The position numbers and the translations under genes were made by a program. The notes below the pieces were generated by a model, which was not told where the DNA came from, made no database searches, and saw nothing but the letters and a program-made list of their open reading frames with translations. From an uncultured Bacteroidota bacterium (GTDB lineage Bacteria > Bacteroidota > Bacteroidia > Chitinophagales > Chitinophagaceae), in the NCBI GenBank assembly GCA_903821465.1, contig CAIJLK010000075.1:1-35670 (forward strand): a stretch of 35,670 nt of DNA. Reading direction: 5' to 3'. Shown here in pieces: positions 25,488-34,799 of this stretch. Each line of letters starts with the position of its first letter. Positions within the stretch are counted from its first letter, which is position 1.

Positions 25488-25506
25488 GCGTTAAATTTAA
25501 TGAAAA

Positions 25507-26598
25507 TCAGGGTTTAATCTGAATATCTGTGATAATTGGAAGATGATCAGATAAATGCAGGCGGGGAGATTGATATTGAACGGTTTTGATTGACTTACTA
25601 GTTAACAGTACATCTATTCGCAAAGTAGGTGAGAGGCTATCATAGGTTCTGCCAAATCCCCATCCCTTTTCAAGAAATGCATCATTTAGTCCAGAACGGA
25701 TATGGTGATAAACATAACTTGATGGAACAGCATTCATATCTGCTGTATAAATGAAAGGTTGATGACAACTATCGAGTGATTTTTTGATTAACGCTGCCTG
25801 CTTGGTATGCAACTTATCGAAATAAGCTATTCTGCTTAACTTATCTCTTTTCATTAAAATGGCTTTATCATACTTCACAAATTTCAAGTGCTGGAAATTA
25901 TTATTGTCCATTAATTCAACATGGATACTCATTGAACTCAAGTGTGTATTATACACTCTTAATACTTGATTGGGCGTTTGTATGTCTACTCGTTGAAGCG
26001 ACTCTAATGAATTGATATTGGAAAACGGTACGCTGGTTTGATGTAGGAAAGGCCATCTAGAAAAAATGATCACCCCATAATTTTTATCGGCTTCACTGAA
26101 AAAACTATAAGCCAATCCTGTAATCAATTTTATATTTTCTGTACTAGCGTCGGCTTGTTTAGAAGGAACGGATGAGTAATCCTGAAAACAAATAATATCT
26201 GCGTCAGCCGACTTGATAAAATCGAGCATCTGATTTACTTTAACGGGATCCATTTTTTGGCCAGATAAAAAATTATTCACATTCCAAGAAAGTACCCGGA
26301 TGGAATTTTTTGATTTAGCCTGTTCAAATTTGTTGCCAGGCTGAAATCCAAAGACAACAGAAATATTTTTATATCCTGCTAAAAGAATCAAGAAAAAGAT
26401 CCATGAATAATTTCTAAAGAGGAAAAGGCTGATCAAACACCAAGCTACCATAATGATTAAACCAACTGGAAATAGCAGACCTGCGAATGTAAAAAAATAG
26501 CCGTGTGCTGGATTGATATAAGGTGTTAAGCATGTAATCAAATAAAGCACACTACCAAGTATGCCAAGTGAGAGAACTATTTTTTTACATATTGTCAT
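25507..26598 (-). CDS. Membrane-anchored EEP-superfamily protein (copy 2)
   Basis: A 363-residue paralogue of the next gene, with the same layout of three membrane helices and an EEP domain. Both share an N-terminal YINP segment after the first helix and a GFGRTY(x)SLSPTLRID stretch near the C-terminus. Motifs here are LSWNVNNF, CFQDY, TADMNAVP and LSDHLPIITD. The usual metal-binding Glu of QE is an Asp, and the GDFN motif reads ADMN. These changes keep acidic residues, so it may still be active. Its start overlaps the rhomboid stop by 4 bases. Confidence 0.85.
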   Translation of the reverse strand: MTICKKIVLSLGILGSVLYLITCLTPYINPAHGYFFTFAGLLFPVGLIIMVAWCLISLFLFRNYSWIFFLILLAGYKNISVVFGFQPGNKFEQAKSKNSIRVLSWNVNNFLSGQKMDPVKVNQMLDFIKSADADIICFQDYSSVPSKQADASTENIKLITGLAYSFFSEADKNYGVIIFSRWPFLHQTSVPFSNINSLESLQRVDIQTPNQVLRVYNTHLSSMSIHVELMDNNNFQHLKFVKYDKAILMKRDKLSRIAYFDKLHTKQAALIKKSLDSCHQPFIYTADMNAVPSSYVYHHIRSGLNDAFLEKGWGFGRTYDSLSPTLRIDVLLTSKSIKTVQYQSPRLHLSDHLPIITDIQIKP

Positions 26599-27524
26599 AA
26601 TAGATCTTCCTTACTAGCTCTTTTTAAGAAGGCCTTTTCTTCGTCAGTTAAAAACTGATAACCCTGTTGGTTAATCTTGTCAAGAATTGCATCAATCTTC
26701 TGTTGGGTTAAATCGGGCGACTTCTTTTTTCCTAGAGAAGCTGTAAAAAGACTGTCTTTTGTATCGCGAGCCGCTCGAGATGCATGTTTTTTATCGGGAC
26801 TAAATAAGTCATTCAACCAATCGATAAAATGATTCATCCAGGCACCCCAATCCTTACCCCTGCGTAATTGGCGTACAAAAAAGAAACCAATGGCGCCACC
26901 AGATAAATGCGAAGCTGCTATTCCTGCAGTGCTTCCCGCCATGGTTGCAAAATCGATCGCTACAAAAACTACGAGCAAAACCCAAAGCGGAATGCCCCCA
27001 TTGATTAATGGGAAAATTCTATAATCAGGAGCCAATGTGGTAGTAGCAACAGCAACAGCCATCACGGCAGCACCTGCTCCTATCAAAGGTTCTATTGTAT
27101 TAATGTGGTTTGCTAAAACCGGAAATAAATTTACGGTAAGAATAAAAGAGAGTCCCCCTACAATGCCACCATACAGATAAATAGGAAATAATTTATTGTT
27201 GCCGGTAAGGTCCTGCAAAATATATCCAAAAGCCCATAACCAAAGCAAACTACTAATCACGCCCCAGATACTTTCATGGGTAAACATATAGGTAAAAAGC
27301 ACCCAAGGTTTGGTTAAGAAAGTTTCGGTATTAGCAGGAAGTGTAAACCAGTCGAATACTTGTTTGTAAAAAAACTCGATAGGGATTTCTGATAAATAAT
27401 AAATGATCTTTATGAAAGTGAGCAACACAAACATCAAAAGGTTTATTGCAACAAGGTATACTAGTGCATTATTATCTTGCCCTAATAAAATGCCGCGACT
27501 TGATTTTGTGGTTCTTTCAAACAT
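26595..27524 (-). CDS. Rhomboid-family membrane protein lacking the catalytic serine
   Basis: A 309-residue rhomboid fold protein with about six membrane helices, and a C-terminal cytosolic tail (about 225-309) holding a helical segment with LTQQKIDAILDKINQQGYQFLTDEEKAFLKR type repeats known from other Bacteroidota rhomboids. The helix-4 motif reads IGAGAAVMA where active rhomboids have GASGA: Gly151 (codon GGT, minus strand, 27074-27072) is at the Ser position. The helix-6 His (His206 in SHLSGG) is kept. It is therefore probably a pseudoprotease. It follows the active rhomboid by 28 bases. Confidence 0.88.
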   Translation of the reverse strand: MFERTTKSSRGILLGQDNNALVYLVAINLLMFVLLTFIKIIYYLSEIPIEFFYKQVFDWFTLPANTETFLTKPWVLFTYMFTHESIWGVISSLLWLWAFGYILQDLTGNNKLFPIYLYGGIVGGLSFILTVNLFPVLANHINTIEPLIGAGAAVMAVAVATTTLAPDYRIFPLINGGIPLWVLLVVFVAIDFATMAGSTAGIAASHLSGGAIGFFFVRQLRRGKDWGAWMNHFIDWLNDLFSPDKKHASRAARDTKDSLFTASLGKKKSPDLTQQKIDAILDKINQQGYQFLTDEEKAFLKRASKEDLL

Positions 27525-27552
27525 AGTGTTAGGTATCAGAAAGGTTGACTAA

Positions 27553-28392
27553 TTAATAAAAATTCTTTTTGTTCTTTTTATTCCAAGTCATTACAATGAT
27601 CAATCCCACAATGGCACCACCCACATGCGCCCAACGTGCAATATTGTCGCCTGCAGAATTTCGAATGGCAAAGAATAGTTCCCAAGTAAAATAACCGATC
27701 CCGATCCACTTGGCTTTAATAGGCACCAAGAAATATAAATAGATATAGGTATTCGGGAACAGGTATACGAACGCAGCCAAAATTCCAAACACTGCACCGC
27801 TGGCGCCCAATGTTGCCGTATTTAAATTGGCTTCATAGTAGCTAGCTATATATTGGTACAATGCATTGCTTGCCTCCACATTATTCGGATTGTTTGCCAC
27901 TATACTCACCAATTCGGGGTTCCCTTCAAACGCATGTGGATACTTCATGCCAAAATTAAATAGGGCAGTAGTTTGTGAGCTATTAGCAGAACGCTCCACA
28001 AGTATCGCTGTATAATCCTTCATCATCGGCACCAATTCGTAACTCAGAAATAGTAAGTGCATCAGTGCCGCACCTAATCCGCAGATAATAAAGAATGTAA
28101 GAAAACGCTTAGGTCCCCAGAGATTTTCCAACACCGCTCCAAACATATAAAGCGCAAGCATATTACCGAAAATATGTCCAAAGTCGCCATGCAAAAACAT
28201 ATGCGTAATCAATTGCCAAGGTTTGAACAAGGGACTTTGCCAGGCATGTAATGCAAATACATTTTCAAATGAAAATCCAGAGGCCTGCCCGCCAATCGTA
28301 TTCTGAGCCAGAAAAAAAAGTCCGTTGATGATCAGTAGATTTTTTACAACGGTTGGTAATATCTCAAATCTACTGGGTCTAAATTCAGTCAT
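27553..28392 (-). CDS. Rhomboid family intramembrane serine protease
   Basis: A 279-residue polytopic protease that cuts membrane proteins within the bilayer. The catalytic dyad is present: Ser198 in LGASGAVFG and His256 in WAHVGGA. The L1-loop and helix-2 motif HMFLHGDFGHIFGNM is typical. An insert of about 60 residues (about 122-180) between helices 3 and 4 is longer than in GlpG-type enzymes and may face the periplasm. The start overlaps the end of rlmD by 8 bases, so the two are coupled. Confidence 0.93.
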   Translation of the reverse strand: MTEFRPSRFEILPTVVKNLLIINGLFFLAQNTIGGQASGFSFENVFALHAWQSPLFKPWQLITHMFLHGDFGHIFGNMLALYMFGAVLENLWGPKRFLTFFIICGLGAALMHLLFLSYELVPMMKDYTAILVERSANSSQTTALFNFGMKYPHAFEGNPELVSIVANNPNNVEASNALYQYIASYYEANLNTATLGASGAVFGILAAFVYLFPNTYIYLYFLVPIKAKWIGIGYFTWELFFAIRNSAGDNIARWAHVGGAIVGLIIVMTWNKKNKKNFY

Positions 28393-29812
28393 TTCTTAAT
28401 TTTAATTGAACCACATTTTCAATATGTAAGGTATGTGGAAACATATCAACGGGTTGTATTTTTTCCACGCTGTATTTTTCGTCCAACAATGCCAGATCTC
28501 TCGCCTGTGTTGCCGGATTACAACTTACATAAACAATCGTAGGGGCAGCTATTTCCAATAATTTTTTGATTAGCTTTTCGTGCATCCCCGCCCTCGGTGG
28601 ATCAGTGATAATCACATCGGGCTTACCATGTTCTGTAAAGAACGCATCATCGCATATATCTATTACATCGCCAGCAAAAAAATGACTCTGTTTCAAATTA
28701 TTTAACGCTGCGTTTTCTTTAGCGTCTTCGATTGCTTCAGCCACTACTTCCACGCCAATCAGTTTTTTTGCTTGTTTGCTCACAAAAATTCCGATACTTC
28801 CGGTACCACAATACAAGTCATAAACAACTTGGCTGCCGTTTAGTTCTGCAAAGTCGCGCGTTACTTGGTACAATTTTTCAGCCTGACGGGTATTGGTTTG
28901 GAAGAATGACTTCGGACTGATCTTAAAGGAGAAGTCCTCCAGCTTTTCAATGATATATCCATTACCACTGTATACTTGAGGGAATAGTTCGAACAGACTA
29001 TCGTTGTGCTTGGTATTGATAGTATATAATAGGGTGGTGATCTGTGGAAACTGTTGCAAAAGCTGATTCAGCAAGGCTTTGCGATTGTTTTCGTCCTCAT
29101 ACCCAAAAACAACATTTACCATTAGTTCTCCGATGGTACTGTTGCGAATGAACATATTGCGCAACCAACCCTGGTGTTTTCTTACATCATAAAAAGGCAG
29201 GTTGCGTTCTAATGCGTAGGCAGCAACTGCTTTTCTAATTTGGTTAGTGGGTTCTTCCTGCAGGTAGCAGGTATCGATCTCAACTACTTTATCAAAGAAG
29301 CCGCGAACATGAAATCCGGCACCACCAGGCACATCGTCCATCGACACCCCCTCTTCCTTCATTTTTCTAAAAACGTTAGAAGGAATAAAGATCTTAGAAC
29401 CGAAAGTGTATTCGATTTTATTTCTATAGCGTTCGGTTTGATCGGCTCCAATAATGGTTTGGATAGGGGGAAGTACTACTTTTCCAATACGTGATAAGTT
29501 ATCTGCAACCTGTTTTTGCTTGTAGAATAACTGCAGATCGTAAGGCAGCATTTGCCACTGGCATCCTCCGCAAACACCGAAATGGCTACAAAAAGGGGTA
29601 ACTCTTTTTTCAGAATAGGAATGGATTTTCACCACATGACCTTCGGCCCAGTCCTTTTTACTCTTTGATAATTGCACATCTACCACGTCGCCGGGAACTG
29701 CGCCTTCAATAAAAACTACTTTACCGTCAATTCGGGCCAGTGATTTTCCTTCGGCGGCATAATCTTCCACCAATAAATGTTCTAATATGATGCGTTGCTT
29801 TTGCTTTCTCAC
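28385..29812 (-). CDS. rlmD: 23S rRNA (uracil-C5)-methyltransferase RlmD
   Basis: A SAM-dependent methyltransferase of 475 residues, of the RlmD/TrmA group. An N-terminal TRAM domain (about 8-65, LVEDYAAEGKSLAR) is followed by the iron-sulfur motif CSHFGVCGGCQWQ. The SAM motif is VYDLYCGTGSIGIF (near 340), then TDPPRAGM and the catalytic SCNPATQARDL (near 430). The start is GTG, since MRKQKQRIILEHLLVEDY fits the family N-terminus and no ATG is near. A -7 element ends 5 bases upstream of it. It starts the rlmD-rhomboid-EEP-cysS series. RlmCD-type dual specificity cannot be excluded. Confidence 0.93.
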   Translation of the reverse strand: MRKQKQRIILEHLLVEDYAAEGKSLARIDGKVVFIEGAVPGDVVDVQLSKSKKDWAEGHVVKIHSYSEKRVTPFCSHFGVCGGCQWQMLPYDLQLFYKQKQVADNLSRIGKVVLPPIQTIIGADQTERYRNKIEYTFGSKIFIPSNVFRKMKEEGVSMDDVPGGAGFHVRGFFDKVVEIDTCYLQEEPTNQIRKAVAAYALERNLPFYDVRKHQGWLRNMFIRNSTIGELMVNVVFGYEDENNRKALLNQLLQQFPQITTLLYTINTKHNDSLFELFPQVYSGNGYIIEKLEDFSFKISPKSFFQTNTRQAEKLYQVTRDFAELNGSQVVYDLYCGTGSIGIFVSKQAKKLIGVEVVAEAIEDAKENAALNNLKQSHFFAGDVIDICDDAFFTEHGKPDVIITDPPRAGMHEKLIKKLLEIAAPTIVYVSCNPATQARDLALLDEKYSVEKIQPVDMFPHTLHIENVVQLKLRND

Positions 29813-29817
29813 GGCTG

Positions 29818-29825
29818 CAAATGTA
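29818..29825 (-). promoter_or_regulatory. -7 promoter element of rlmD
   Basis: TACATTTG on the minus strand is an exact TAnnTTTG match ending 5 bases before the GTG start, which predicts a leaderless or nearly leaderless transcript. No -33 TTG at normal spacing. Confidence 0.4.
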
Positions 29826-29891
29826 AACTACAGTTCTGTATATGCCTATACTTGGTCAATTTTCCTATTTTTATAGCCAATTCAAGATCTC

Positions 29892-31355
29892 ATGAAGCGC
29901 AGCATATCATTATTTGTATTTATTCTTTTGATTCAAAACGGCCAGTCGCAAAACAAAACTGTTGCAAGCACCAAGCCTGCAACAATTGCAGGAAAGCAGA
30001 TTAGCATTACACTTACCCCACTCAAAAACTGTTGGGTATATCTTGGAAGTTATTATGGTAAGGGTAAGGCATTGGTTGATTCAGCCCATTTGGATGATAA
30101 GAGCATGGGGGTTTTTAAGGGAAATAAAATGGTAGGTGGGGTATACTTTATTGTATCTCCAAAAATGACCATGTTGTTTGAACTTTTAATGGATAATAAG
30201 CAGCAGTTCAGTATTGTGGGTGATACTTTGCAGAGAGAAAAAGTTTTGATCACAGGTTCACAGGAAAATGATCTCTTCAAAGAGTATCTCAAATTTTCAA
30301 ATGAGAAGGGAAGGATCATGCAAGAGCAAGAAGCGGCTTATCATCAGTCAAAAATAAAGGCTGACTCAACAAAATATAAGAACCTGATCATGCAGGGGGA
30401 TAAAGAATTACAGTTGTATCGCGACAATCTGATAAAAAAAAATCCGACTTCTTTATTGGCGATGTTATTCAATACCATGAAAAGACCAACAGTTCCTTCT
30501 GTGCCAATGGTAAAAGGAAAACCAGATTCTTTATATCCTTATCGTTTTGTAAAAGATCATTTCTGGGATGATGTGGTATTTAATGATGACCGTTTATTAC
30601 GTACCCCTTTTTTTGAATCCAAGCTCGATGATTATTTTAAATATTATGTTTCACCAGAGCCTGACTCATTAATCGACGAAGTGAAATTCATATTGTTATC
30701 GGCCAGAACAGGGAAAGAAATCTTCCCTTACTTACTTACAAAGTTTACGAATAAATATATTAGTCCCGAGTTTATGGGCCAGGATAAAGTCTTCCTTTAT
30801 TTATTCGAAAATTTTTATGCAAAGGGAGATACTGTTTTATTAAATGCCGCATCTAAAAAAACAATTATCGAAAGAGCCTATAGTTTGATGGCCAATCAAC
30901 TCGGACTTCCTGCTGCTCCATTAGATTTAACAGACACTACCGGTAAAAATATTTCTTTGTACGGAATCAAAGCACCCTTTACTGTGGTAGCATTCTGGGA
31001 TCCGAATTGTGGGCATTGCAAAGAAGAAATTCCGCGTCTCGATTCGATGTATCGTGCAAAATGGAAGGCCTTGGGTGTTGCTATCTATGCTGTAAATATT
31101 TACGAAAACGAAAACCCTGCTTGGAAGAAATTTATTACCGAAAAAAATCTGCTGAATTGGCATCATGTTTTTCAAACAAAAGCAGCAAGAACAGCAGAAG
31201 AAAAAGCTGGGCAGCCTAGTTATAAACAGCTTTACGATGTATTTAAAACACCAACACTTTATTTATTAGATAAGGATAAGCGCATCATTGCAAAACAGCT
31301 GAGCATACAGCAGTTTGATGATTTGATCGCAACAAAAATGAAACCTAAATCTTAG
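29892..31355 (+). CDS. Secreted TlpA-like thiol-disulfide oxidoreductase (DUF4369/DUF5106 type)
   Basis: A 487-residue protein with a signal peptide (about 1-19, before QSQNK). The N-terminal third (about 35-125) is a beta-rich DUF4369-like domain, the middle (about 140-330) is helical and DUF5106-like, and the C-terminal thioredoxin domain (about 340-487) has WDPNCGHCKEEIP with the redox pair CGHC near residue 375 and the cis-Pro segment KTPTLYLLD. This type acts in the periplasm of Bacteroidota; the substrate is unknown. It is divergent from rlmD and its stop overlaps that of metF. Confidence 0.88.
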   Translation: MKRSISLFVFILLIQNGQSQNKTVASTKPATIAGKQISITLTPLKNCWVYLGSYYGKGKALVDSAHLDDKSMGVFKGNKMVGGVYFIVSPKMTMLFELLMDNKQQFSIVGDTLQREKVLITGSQENDLFKEYLKFSNEKGRIMQEQEAAYHQSKIKADSTKYKNLIMQGDKELQLYRDNLIKKNPTSLLAMLFNTMKRPTVPSVPMVKGKPDSLYPYRFVKDHFWDDVVFNDDRLLRTPFFESKLDDYFKYYVSPEPDSLIDEVKFILLSARTGKEIFPYLLTKFTNKYISPEFMGQDKVFLYLFENFYAKGDTVLLNAASKKTIIERAYSLMANQLGLPAAPLDLTDTTGKNISLYGIKAPFTVVAFWDPNCGHCKEEIPRLDSMYRAKWKALGVAIYAVNIYENENPAWKKFITEKNLLNWHHVFQTKAARTAEEKAGQPSYKQLYDVFKTPTLYLLDKDKRIIAKQLSIQQFDDLIATKMKPKS

Positions 31356-32305
31356 AATAATTTTTCTACAACGCTTTTGATAACTTTTGGTTTTCCAAGT
31401 GTATAGTAATGTAATACTGGAACACCAAATTGTTTCAATTCCTTACTCTGTTGAATTAACCATTCTGCACCAACCTGTTCGCATTCAGCGTCGGTTTTAC
31501 ATTTATTAATTGCATTAGATAAATCAGTTGGAATGTCAACATGAAATATGCGTGGAAGAACCGATAATTGTTTTTTATTAGTAATCGGTTTTAATCCGGG
31601 TATGATCGGAACATTGATACCAATGGCTTTGCAAGCGTTCACGAAATCAAAGAATTTTTGATTGTCGAAAAACATTTGTGTCATGATATATTCAGCACCA
31701 GCATCAACTTTTTCTTTCAGTTTCAATAAATCAATTTCCAGGTTGGGAGCTTCGAAATGTTTTTCAGGATAACCCGCAACCCCCATACAGAAATTTGTTT
31801 TTCCGCCGTTCTTGATATCTTCATCAATATAGACACCATTATTCATGCTAATCACTTGCTTCAATAAGTTGATCGCAAAATTATTTCCACCGGGTTCTGA
31901 TTCAAAACTCGCTTCATTTTTTGCAGCATCGCCTCTTAACACCAAGACATTATCAATTCCTAAAAAATCAAGATCAATCAATGCATCTTCAGTTTCTCTT
32001 TTGGTAAAACCCCCGCAGATAATATGTGGAACCGCATCAATTTTATAATGGTTCATAATCGCCGCACAGATACCTACGGTACCGGGACGTTTACGAACTT
32101 CTATTTTTTCAAAAGTACCGTCAGCCTTTTTCTTGAACATGGTTTCGCTGCGGTGATAAGTAACATTGATCCAAGATGGCTTAAACTCCATCAGAGGATC
32201 TAAATGATCGTATAAGGTTACAATGGTCTTACCTTTTAAGGGTGGTAAAACCTCAAAAGACAATAAAGTGTCCGTCGCTTTGTTGATATGGTCAATTACT
32301 TTCAT
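31352..32305 (-). CDS. metF: Methylenetetrahydrofolate reductase
   Basis: Reduces 5,10-methylene-THF to 5-methyl-THF for methionine synthesis, with FAD. A 317-residue TIM barrel: SFEVLPP at about 17-23 (proton-donor Glu), WINVTYHRSE, HIICGGFTKRE, VLRGD near 127 (FAD contact), FCMGVAGYPEKH, and YIMTQMFFD near 210 are all family motifs. The length is typical. It is divergent from lptB. The stop codon overlaps the stop of the TlpA-like gene. Confidence 0.96.
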   Translation of the reverse strand: MKVIDHINKATDTLLSFEVLPPLKGKTIVTLYDHLDPLMEFKPSWINVTYHRSETMFKKKADGTFEKIEVRKRPGTVGICAAIMNHYKIDAVPHIICGGFTKRETEDALIDLDFLGIDNVLVLRGDAAKNEASFESEPGGNNFAINLLKQVISMNNGVYIDEDIKNGGKTNFCMGVAGYPEKHFEAPNLEIDLLKLKEKVDAGAEYIMTQMFFDNQKFFDFVNACKAIGINVPIIPGLKPITNKKQLSVLPRIFHVDIPTDLSNAINKCKTDAECEQVGAEWLIQQSKELKQFGVPVLHYYTLGKPKVIKSVVEKLF

Positions 32306-32320
32306 GTATATAAATGGCTA

Positions 32321-32328
32321 CAAACATA
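32321..32328 (-). promoter_or_regulatory. -7 promoter element of metF
   Basis: TATGTTTG on the minus strand is an exact TAnnTTTG match 15 bases before the metF ATG. Confidence 0.5.
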
Positions 32329-32402
32329 CAATCAAACAATAACAAAATATAAAGCAGAGGAGGATTATTCTTAAATTCAACTAGCTTATTTTTACAATTA
32401 CA

Positions 32403-33227
32403 ATGACGAATTTAACCATCCATACGAAGGATTTAATCAAAAGTTACAAAGGTAGAACTGTTGTAAACCATGTAAGTGTGAATGTGGAGCAGGGGGAGAT
32501 TGTGGGTTTACTCGGACCAAATGGTGCTGGCAAAACCACTACTTTTTATATGGTAGTGGGATTGATTAAACCCGATGAAGGGGATGTGTTTTTGAATGAT
32601 TTGAATATTACGAAGTTGCCTATGTATAAGCGGGCTCAGATGGGTATTGGTTATCTGCCTCAGGAAGCTAGTGTATTTAGAAAGCTTACTGTTGCCGATA
32701 ATATTATGGCGGTTTTAGAAATGACCAAGTTGAGTAAACCGGAACGTCAGTATAAACTAGAATCCTTGTTAGATGAGTTTCACTTACATCATGTGCGCGA
32801 TAATAATGGCGATAGTTTGAGTGGTGGAGAGCGAAGAAGAACGGAGATTGCGCGGGCATTAGCTGTTGATCCGAAGTTTATTTTATTAGATGAACCCTTT
32901 GCCGGGGTTGATCCAATTGCGGTAGAAGATATTCAGAGTGTTGTAGCCAGATTGAAATATAAAAATATCGGGATCCTGATCACCGACCACAATGTGAATG
33001 AAACCCTATCGATCTGTGATCGTGCTTATTTGCTGATTGAAGGAAAGATATTCCGCCACGGAACTGCAGAAGAGCTTGCTGATGATGAAAAAGTTCGACG
33101 TCTTTATTTGGGTACCAATTTCGAATTGAAACGAAAGGATTGGATCATTGATATGGGGAAAGATAACGGGGCCAATATACCCGACGCAGGAGCAGAAACC
33201 GATAATGGTGTTCTTTCTGACGAATAA
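32403..33227 (+). CDS. lptB: LPS export ABC transporter ATP-binding protein LptB
   Basis: The ATPase that powers transport of lipopolysaccharide from inner to outer membrane with LptF/LptG. Motifs in order: Walker [11 protein letters not shown] (about 38-47), Q-loop LPQEASVF, signature [15 protein letters not shown] (near 140), Walker [14 protein letters not shown] and the His switch ITDHNV. The Glu-Arg-rich signature and LTVADNI segment match LptB closely. A C-terminal extension of about 25 acidic residues (after [13 protein letters not shown]) is longer than in E. coli LptB. No lptF, lptG, lptA or lptC is in the window. It is followed by the GH3-family gene after 48 bases. Confidence 0.93.
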   Translation: MTNLTIHTKDLIKSYKGRTVVNHVSVNVEQGEIVGLLGPNGAGKTTTFYMVVGLIKPDEGDVFLNDLNITKLPMYKRAQMGIGYLPQEASVFRKLTVADNIMAVLEMTKLSKPERQYKLESLLDEFHLHHVRDNNGDSLSGGERRRTEIARALAVDPKFILLDEPFAGVDPIAVEDIQSVVARLKYKNIGILITDHNVNETLSICDRAYLLIEGKIFRHGTAEELADDEKVRRLYLGTNFELKRKDWIIDMGKDNGANIPDAGAETDNGVLSDE

Positions 33228-33275
33228 TAGTCAGGTAATTTCAATTCCATTGCTTATTTTTCAGGAACTAACTGT

Positions 33276-34799
33276 ATGAAAATTCTCAGTCCCGCAATAT
33301 CAAGACTGGCCCGACTTCGCCATGGCCGTATAGAAGAATGGATGAACGAGCCAATTTCCGCACAGCGGGAGGTATTGCAAGACCTGATCACACACGGACA
33401 GTATACAGAGTTTGGGAGGAAGTACGGACTCAAAGAAATTTTCACCATCCGCAATTTTAAACAAGCAGTTCCCATTCAGGACTATGATGATTTGAAACCC
33501 TATATCAATCGCTTGATGGAAGGGGAGGATCAATTGCTTTGGAACACTCCGGTTACTTGGTTTGCGAAAAGTAGCGGCACCACCAGTGATAAGAGTAAGT
33601 TTATTCCCATATCTCAAGAGAGTTTAGAGGACTGTCATTTTCAGGCTGCAAAAGATGTGCTAACCCTTTATTACAATATCAATAACGATAGTGATCTACT
33701 TACAGGGAAGAGTTTAGTGATTGGAGGAAGTCACCAGATCAGCAAAATCAACGATGAGATTCAATATGGCGATTTGAGTGCAGTATTGTTACAGAATACA
33801 CCTTTCTGGGGTCAGTGGATCCGCACTCCGGAATTATCCATTGCCTTGATGGACGAATGGGAGGGAAAGATTGAGCAGTTAGCATTGTCAACTATTGAGG
33901 AGAATGTGACTTCCATTGCGGGGGTTCCAACATGGACGATGGTGTTGATTAAAAGAATCCTACAGATCACAGGTAAAGCAACATTAAAAGAAGTGTGGCC
34001 GAACTTGGAGTTGTATGGTCATGGCGGCGTTTCTTTTACTCCTTATCGGGAGCAGTTTAAAAAATTAATTGGCGAGGGTGTAACTTATATGGACATCTAT
34101 AATGCGAGCGAAGGATTTTTTGCAGCTCAGAATGATCCGAATGAAGAAGGCATGTTATTGTTTTTGAATCATGGGATTTTCTATGAGTTTATGCCGGTGG
34201 AGGAATATGGCAAAGCAGATCCGAAGACAATTGGATTGAATGATGTAGAGGTCGGGAAAAATTATGCATTGGTAATTAGTACCAATGGTGGTTTGTGGCG
34301 TTATTTAATTGGCGACACAGTTCAGTTTGTTTCGGTTTTTCCATTTAAGATAAAAGTAAGTGGAAGGCTTAAGCAATTTATTAATGCATTTGGAGAAGAA
34401 GTAATTGTAGACAATTCTGATAAGGCCATTGCAATGGCATGTGAGAAAACTGGATTAGTAGTGAATGATTATACAGCAGCGCCAGTTTATTTTGGAGACG
34501 ATACCAAGGGTGCGCATGAATGGTTAATTGAGTTTGAACATGCACCTGAAAATCTCGAAGCATTTACATACGAATTAGATTGTGCTCTGAAAACACTGAA
34601 TAGTGATTATGAAGCTAAGCGATACAAAGACATTGCTTTAGTAATGCCATTAATTCATTCGCTTGACAAACATGTATTTCATGAGTGGTTACGCAGCAAA
34701 GGCAAGCTGGGCGGACAACACAAGGTTCCTCGCTTAAGCAATGATCGAAAATATTTGGAAGAAATTTTAGAGATTGTTAGACTTGCAAAAAGCGCTTAA
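33276..34799 (+). CDS. GH3-family acyl-adenylating (amino acid conjugating) enzyme
   Basis: A 507-residue bacterial member of the GH3 auxin-responsive family of the ANL superfamily. Plant members form acyl-adenylates and conjugate them to amino acids; the bacterial function is not established to my knowledge. The ATP-binding loop is SSGTTSDKSKFIPIS (near 101), with YNASEGFFA (near 273), LVISTNGGLWRYLIGDTVQF (near 331) and the C-terminal lid with VSGRLKQFINAFGEEV. It is full length and follows lptB with a 48-base gap. Its stop overlaps the stop of the membrane gene on the other strand. Confidence 0.9.
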   Translation: MKILSPAISRLARLRHGRIEEWMNEPISAQREVLQDLITHGQYTEFGRKYGLKEIFTIRNFKQAVPIQDYDDLKPYINRLMEGEDQLLWNTPVTWFAKSSGTTSDKSKFIPISQESLEDCHFQAAKDVLTLYYNINNDSDLLTGKSLVIGGSHQISKINDEIQYGDLSAVLLQNTPFWGQWIRTPELSIALMDEWEGKIEQLALSTIEENVTSIAGVPTWTMVLIKRILQITGKATLKEVWPNLELYGHGGVSFTPYREQFKKLIGEGVTYMDIYNASEGFFAAQNDPNEEGMLLFLNHGIFYEFMPVEEYGKADPKTIGLNDVEVGKNYALVISTNGGLWRYLIGDTVQFVSVFPFKIKVSGRLKQFINAFGEEVIVDNSDKAIAMACEKTGLVVNDYTAAPVYFGDDTKGAHEWLIEFEHAPENLEAFTYELDCALKTLNSDYEAKRYKDIALVMPLIHSLDKHVFHEWLRSKGKLGGQHKVPRLSNDRKYLEEILEIVRLAKSA

